Source: Acidobacteriota bacterium
GTDB lineage: Bacteria > Acidobacteriota > UBA6911
Reading direction: 5' to 3'
Assembly: GCA_017860075.1 (NCBI GenBank)
Contig: JAFNAH010000120.1
Coordinates: 1 to 5,542 of the forward strand
DNA length: 5,542 nt
Numbering within the stretch: the first letter of the stretch is position 1; every line of letters begins with the position of its first letter. Shown here one piece after another: positions 1 through 5,542 of this stretch. A program made the position numbers and the translations under genes. A model generated the notes under the pieces. That model was not told the DNA's origin. It ran no database searches and saw nothing but the letters and a program-made list of their open reading frames with translations.

Positions 1-1
1 T

Positions 2-448
2 TGGTTCGACTGGACGCTGCTCGAGAAGCACGCGGATGTGCATCGCTTCCTGAAGCTGCTCACGGCACGGCGGCTGTTGCGCGGCACGGAGCATGAGCGC
101 CGGCGGATGAGTCTGAACCGCATCATTCGGGAAGCGAACAAAGCCTGGCACGGGATCCGCCTGAACGACCCGGATTGGAGCGACCACTCGCACAGTGTGG
201 CGTTCACCGTGGAGATGCGTAAAGAACAGCTTCTGTTCCACGTGATCCTGAACGCGTACTGGGAACCGCTCGATTTCGAGTTGCCGCCGGCCGGCGAACA
301 AGGCGGGAACCCGTGGCGCCGGTGGATTGACACCGCCCGGGAGACGCCAAACGACATCGTTCCTTGGCGGGAGGCCCCCACGGTGCCCGGACTGACCTAT
401 CGGGCTCAAGCCCGCTCAGTCGTGGCCCTTTATGCCCCTGTAAGCTGA
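2..448 (+). CDS. glgX: Glycogen debranching enzyme GlgX, C-terminal part (5' end outside window)
   Basis: This is the last 148 codons of a GH13 isoamylase-type debranching enzyme, which hydrolyses alpha-1,6 branches of phosphorylase-trimmed glycogen in the cytoplasm. The frame is open from base 2, so the gene runs in from the left; the GTG at 38 is internal, because the residues before it (WFDWTLLEKHADVHRF) already match the family. Visible are the end of the catalytic barrel region (WFDWTLLEKHADVHRFLKLL, then a basic helix), the conserved WHGIRLNDPDWSDHSHS block (146 onward), and the C-terminal beta-sandwich with LNAYWEPLDFELP, WRRWIDTA and the closing RSVVALYA strand. The GH13 catalytic Asp/Glu/Asp lie upstream, so activity cannot be judged here. 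The family is usually about 700 residues long. The stop lies 44 bases before glgP, its natural metabolic partner. The main alternative is the closely related TreX/isoamylase, which is hard to separate from the tail alone. Confidence 0.9.
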   Translation, partial: WFDWTLLEKHADVHRFLKLLTARRLLRGTEHERRRMSLNRIIREANKAWHGIRLNDPDWSDHSHSVAFTVEMRKEQLLFHVILNAYWEPLDFELPPAGEQGGNPWRRWIDTARETPNDIVPWREAPTVPGLTYRAQARSVVALYAPVS

Positions 449-477
449 AGGTGGTCGAAGAGTAGCATCTCAAATTG

Positions 478-483
478 AAAGGA
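478..483 (+). promoter_or_regulatory. Ribosome binding site of glgP
   Basis: AAAGGA lies 9 bases before the ATG at 493. It decides the start: the upstream in-frame TTG at 475 immediately precedes and overlaps this site and has no comparable site of its own, while the ATG at 502 would be too far away. Confidence 0.65.
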
Positions 484-492
484 ATCTCCGCT

Positions 493-2986
<2,494 letters not shown>

Positions 2987-2988
<2 letters not shown>

Positions 2989-2992
2989 GGAG
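2987..2992 (+). promoter_or_regulatory. Ribosome binding site of LOG gene, overlapping glgP stop
   Basis: AAGGAG begins inside the TAA stop of glgP and lies 12 bases before the ATG at 3005. The spacing is slightly long. The overlap with the stop suggests translational coupling between glgP and the next gene. Confidence 0.55.
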
Positions 2993-3004
2993 AAGACAGC
3001 CACT

Positions 3005-3811
3005 ATGAGCAAATTGAAAACGACAAGCCGTAGATTGCCAACTTTGGACGAATGGGATCGTCAGTGGCGGCTGCACTGGAGCCGCGTAGGTACTCCCGGG
3101 TATGAGCTACCCATCGGGGGACCCGGCGCCGAAGAGCGGGATTTCCTTGCGCACGCCCGCACACCGGCCAAGGAGAGGCAACGCCTTAGACGTATCAGCG
3201 ACGAATTCGAGCGCGCGTTCAGGGCGCTCTACCCGGTTGGCCCTGCCGTGACCGTTTTCGGCTCCGCCCGTTTCAGAGAGGGCCACCCTTACTACAAGCT
3301 GGCGCGAGCCGTCGGCGCGGAGTTGGCCAGGGCCGGCTTTGCGACTCTTACGGGCGGCGGCCCGGGTATCATGGAAGCAGCGAATCGTGGCGCCCACGAA
3401 GCGGGGGGCGCAAGCTACGGATTGAACATCCTCCTTCCACAGGAGCAGGCGCCCAACCCTTACGTCGATAAGAGCATCGAATTTCGCTACTTTTTCACGC
3501 GCAAGGTTTGCCTGGTGAAATACTCCTGCGCTTTCATTGTGATGCCGGGCGGACTGGGCACGCTTGATGAACTGTTCGAGGCCGCAACGCTCATGCAGTG
3601 CGAGAAGATCGGCCCGTTCCCGCTTGTGCTCATGGGCAAGAAGTTCTGGGAAGGTTTTCGCAGGTGGGGCGGTTCCATGATGCGGGAGGGCGTCTTTGCG
3701 AGGGATGAAATCGGCTTCGGCCGCATAACCGATTCGCCGCGGGAGGCGGTAAGCCTGGTCCTGCGTGGCCTGCCGCCTGCGGTCCGCAAGCAACTAAAGC
3801 CAAGTGCATGA
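3005..3811 (+). CDS. LOG family protein (TIGR00730-type, probable nucleoside-monophosphate phosphoribohydrolase)
   Basis: This 268-residue protein belongs to the Rossmann-fold LOG family, often mis-annotated as lysine decarboxylase. Characterised members hydrolyse the N-glycosidic bond of AMP or cytokinin riboside 5'-monophosphate, releasing the base and ribose-5-phosphate. The first strand VTVFGSAR is at 82-89, the phosphate-binding loop GGGPGIM at 117-123 followed by EAANRGA, and the hallmark PGGLGTLDE at 181-189. The conserved catalytic pair is present: Arg166 (in FFTRK) and Glu189. About 80 charged, helical-looking residues precede the Rossmann fold, making the protein longer than the compact plant-type LOG of roughly 200 residues. 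It starts 16 bases after glgP and ends 10 bases before the MBL gene. Its codons are less G/C-biased than those of glgP. Family assignment is firm. The true substrate, and whether it makes cytokinin-like bases or simply recycles nucleotides, is not shown by sequence. Confidence 0.9.
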   Translation: MSKLKTTSRRLPTLDEWDRQWRLHWSRVGTPGYELPIGGPGAEERDFLAHARTPAKERQRLRRISDEFERAFRALYPVGPAVTVFGSARFREGHPYYKLARAVGAELARAGFATLTGGGPGIMEAANRGAHEAGGASYGLNILLPQEQAPNPYVDKSIEFRYFFTRKVCLVKYSCAFIVMPGGLGTLDELFEAATLMQCEKIGPFPLVLMGKKFWEGFRRWGGSMMREGVFARDEIGFGRITDSPREAVSLVLRGLPPAVRKQLKPSA

Positions 3812-3815
3812 GGAG
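3811..3815 (+). promoter_or_regulatory. Ribosome binding site of MBL gene, overlapping LOG stop
   Basis: AGGAG shares its first base with the TGA stop of the LOG gene and lies 6 bases before the ATG at 3822. This supports that ATG over the upstream in-frame GTG at 3804, which would lie inside the LOG gene and before the site. Confidence 0.65.
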
Positions 3816-3821
3816 AGTCCA

Positions 3822-5213
3822 ATGAAAATCACTATTGCAGGCGCTGCCGGCGGAGAAGTAACCGGGTCGGCTTACCTGGTTCAAACCCGGCGAGCCAGCG
3901 TGCTCGTGGATTGCGGCATGTTCCAGGGGGGCAGGAAATCCGAGTCGCTCAATCGCCCGCCCGCCGGATCCAGGCAGAAGCTTGATGCCGTCCTGCTCAC
4001 ACACGGTCACCTCGACCACGCCGGGCGTCTTCCCCTGTTAGCAAAGCGAGGTCATACCGCGCCGGTTTTTGCCACGCAGGGAACCGCCGATATGGCTGCA
4101 CTCATTCTTCGTGACTCCGCGCGCATCCAGGCCGGCGATGCGGAACGGCGTAACCGCAAGCGCGAACGGGCCGGAGAACCGACGCAGGAACCGCTTTACT
4201 TGCCGGAGGACGCTGAGAACGTCATCCAGCGCTTCAGATCAGTGCCGTACGGACAGGCAAGACAGGTTGCCCCGGGAATTCAGGCCATCTGGGCCGAAGC
4301 GGGCCACATGCTCGGATCGGCAAGCATTCAGCTGATCGTGGAGGAGGACGGACGTCAGAAACGCGTTGTGTTCTCCGGCGACCTTGGCCCGAAAGGCGCA
4401 CTCATCCTGCGGGACTTCGAACCGTTTCAGCTGGCTGATATGGTCTTCATCGAATCCACGTACGGGGATCATGACCATCGGCCCTTTGTCGAAACCGTCG
4501 AGGAGTTCGTCAGCATCGTGAAGGAGACCGTGCAGAAGGGAGGCAAGATTCTCGTGCCGACTTTTGCGGTGGGCCGTGCGCAATTGCTGACGAGCCTGCT
4601 CGCCTGGATGTTCCGAACAAAGAAGGCGAAACCGTTCCCGATATTCCTCGACAGCCCGATGGCTATCGAGGCGACGAGGATCTACGCCAGTCACCGCGAA
4701 TTGTTCGACGACCAGATGACGAAGTTCGTTGCCGAGAAGCCGTTGAGCGCGGACTTGAAATCGATGGCTCTGACCAGCACGGCTGACGAATCCAGGAAGA
4801 TCAACGCCCAGACGGGGCCTTGCCTCATCATGGCCGGAGCCGGCATGTGCAATGCCGGCCGTATCCTCCACCACCTCAAACAAAACCTCTGGAAAGAGGG
4901 TACGCATGTTCTGATCGTCGGATACCAGGGCTTAGGATCGCTTGGTCGACGGTTGGTAGAGGGCGAAAAAGTTGTCAACATCCACGGCGAGAGAATAGCT
5001 GTGAGAGCGCAGGTCCACACGCTCGGCGGCTTCAGTGCGCACGCCGGTCAGACCGACCTGTTGAAGTGGTTCAGCTCAATCGCTCCCAGCAAGCCGCGCG
5101 TGGCGGTGATTCACGGTGAAGACGAGCCCCGCGCCGCATTGGCGAAGAAGATTCAGCAACAGTTCAGGCTCCCCTCTCAGCTTCCCGGGATGGGAGAAGT
5201 GATCGAGATCTGA
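3822..5213 (+). CDS. MBL-fold beta-CASP protein, probable RNA-processing nuclease
   Basis: This 463-residue protein has the full layout of the prokaryotic CPSF73-like MBL/beta-CASP/RMMBL family, whose characterised members are zinc-dependent ribonucleases. Metal ligands visible in order are HGHLDH (His61, His63, Asp65, His66), His162 in AGHMLGSAS and Asp187 in FSGDLGP. Beta-CASP motif A is Glu211 in ESTYGD, motif B His407 in FSAHAGQ and motif C His431 in VIHGE, so both zinc sites and the catalytic histidine look intact. The beta-CASP insert carries VPTFAVGRAQ, FLDSPMA and the GAGMCNAGRILHHL block, then VGYQGLGSLGRRL and the RMMBL strand. There is no signal peptide or membrane segment, so it is cytoplasmic. 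The length is normal for the family. It follows the LOG gene by 10 bases and is the last gene of the presumed operon. RNase activity is inferred from the family; target RNAs are unknown. Confidence 0.93.
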   Translation: MKITIAGAAGGEVTGSAYLVQTRRASVLVDCGMFQGGRKSESLNRPPAGSRQKLDAVLLTHGHLDHAGRLPLLAKRGHTAPVFATQGTADMAALILRDSARIQAGDAERRNRKRERAGEPTQEPLYLPEDAENVIQRFRSVPYGQARQVAPGIQAIWAEAGHMLGSASIQLIVEEDGRQKRVVFSGDLGPKGALILRDFEPFQLADMVFIESTYGDHDHRPFVETVEEFVSIVKETVQKGGKILVPTFAVGRAQLLTSLLAWMFRTKKAKPFPIFLDSPMAIEATRIYASHRELFDDQMTKFVAEKPLSADLKSMALTSTADESRKINAQTGPCLIMAGAGMCNAGRILHHLKQNLWKEGTHVLIVGYQGLGSLGRRLVEGEKVVNIHGERIAVRAQVHTLGGFSAHAGQTDLLKWFSSIAPSKPRVAVIHGEDEPRAALAKKIQQQFRLPSQLPGMGEVIEI

Positions 5214-5244
5214 TCAGGGGTGTGGCTATCGCGAACAGCTTCCC

Positions 5245-5542
5245 TTATCTCGTCCACATGACAATGACCGGTCCCCATGCGGTGAGGAGGATGTTGCCCA
5301 TCGCATACCGAACGGTGTAGCCGAGCACCGGGAGTGTGCTCCTGGCTTCGTCCTGGATCGAACGGAGCGTCCGTAACCGTCCCGGCTCCGGCGCAGGCGC
5401 CGAAGAGAATCACGGGATTCATCTTCAGGATACATCGCCCGAAGGCTGGCCGATCAGCACGCCGGCGAGCAGCGTGCCTACGACGTTGCCCAGGCTGAAC
5501 GACCCGATGCGGATCCGCCCGATGAGGAATCCGAGGGCGAGC
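5245..5542 (-). pseudogene. Remnant of AspT/YidE-type (aspartate:alanine exchanger family) transporter, internally deleted and frameshifted
   Basis: Three minus-strand pieces match one family. From 5541 down to 5425 the frame reads LALGFLIGRIRIGSFS, then LGNVVGTLLAGVLIGQ, the start of the first Asp-Al_Ex membrane domain, and hits TGA at 5427-5425. From about 5434 another frame reads CILKMNPVILFGACAGA then GTVTD, which belongs to the end of the second membrane domain. At about 5367 the frame changes again to LRSIQDEARSTLPVLGYT, then VRYAMGNILLTAWGPVIV, the usual C-terminus, ending at TAA 5247-5245. Family members are about 550 residues with two such domains around two RCK_C/TrkA-C domains. Here everything between is missing, roughly 400 codons, so no transporter can be made. 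The 5' end lies outside the window. It converges on the MBL gene with 31 bases between stops. AspT exchanges aspartate for alanine; YidE/YbjL relatives have unproven substrates. An assembly error is the main alternative. Confidence 0.75.

Noticed and set aside
475..492. TTG at 475 as start of glgP
   Set aside because: It would place the good AAAGGA site inside the coding region, and the six extra residues add no family similarity.
449..492. Separate promoter between glgX and glgP
   Set aside because: The 44-base gap holds the ribosome site but no recognisable -35/-10 pair.
3804..3821. GTG at 3804 as start of the MBL gene
   Set aside because: It lies within the LOG gene and before the AGGAG site. 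The ATG at 3822 begins right at the family's usual first strand (MKITIAGAAGG).
5200..5216. Inverted repeat TGATC / GATCA with a 7-base loop around the MBL stop as a terminator
   Set aside because: The stem is only 5 bp and AT-containing, with no following T-run, so it is not a convincing intrinsic terminator.
5177..5435. Minus-strand open frames of 81 and 69 codons as small independent genes
   Set aside because: One contains the family-matching MNPVILFGACAGA stretch and then loses similarity at the frameshift; the other is out of frame. Both are by-products of the broken transporter gene.

Overview
The window is GC-rich bacterial chromosome. Four same-strand genes fill almost all of it, and a decayed gene faces them at the right end. 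Left to right: the 3' end of a glycogen debranching enzyme gene (glgX, 2-448, 5' end outside the window); a complete glycogen phosphorylase gene (glgP, 493-2988); a LOG-family Rossmann protein, of the group often mislabelled 'lysine decarboxylase' (3005-3811); a metallo-beta-lactamase/beta-CASP protein of the RNA-processing type (3822-5213); and on the minus strand a broken remnant of an AspT/YidE-type aspartate:alanine-exchanger-family membrane transporter (5245 to the window edge).

The plus-strand genes are separated by only 44, 16 and 10 bases. Good Shine-Dalgarno sequences precede the last three, and two of those overlap the stop codon of the gene before, so one operon is likely. GlgX and GlgP are the two halves of glycogen breakdown: phosphorylase releases glucose-1-phosphate from outer chains and the debranching enzyme removes the limit branches. 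The LOG protein (nucleoside-monophosphate phosphoribohydrolase family) and the MBL/beta-CASP protein (probable RNase) would act on nucleotides and RNA. A joint role in recovering sugar phosphates during starvation is an attractive but unproven reading.

GlgX and GlgP have strongly G/C-ending codons. The LOG and MBL genes are visibly less biased in the samples I counted by hand, which may mark them as a separately acquired or differently expressed module. The right-hand transporter has lost its middle: the start of its first membrane domain is joined almost directly to the end of its second, with reading-frame changes at two places. It is therefore a pseudogene, unless the assembly is wrong there.

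The organism cannot be named from this window. The protein style (long-type GlgX C-terminus, muscle-like GlgP without an obvious regulatory tail) would fit an environmental bacterium of the Verrucomicrobiota/Planctomycetota kind, but this is a weak guess. I found no RNA gene, CRISPR array, insertion sequence or convincing terminator. No wholly new system is evident; the most noteworthy points are the glycogen-plus-nucleotide gene set and the deleted transporter.
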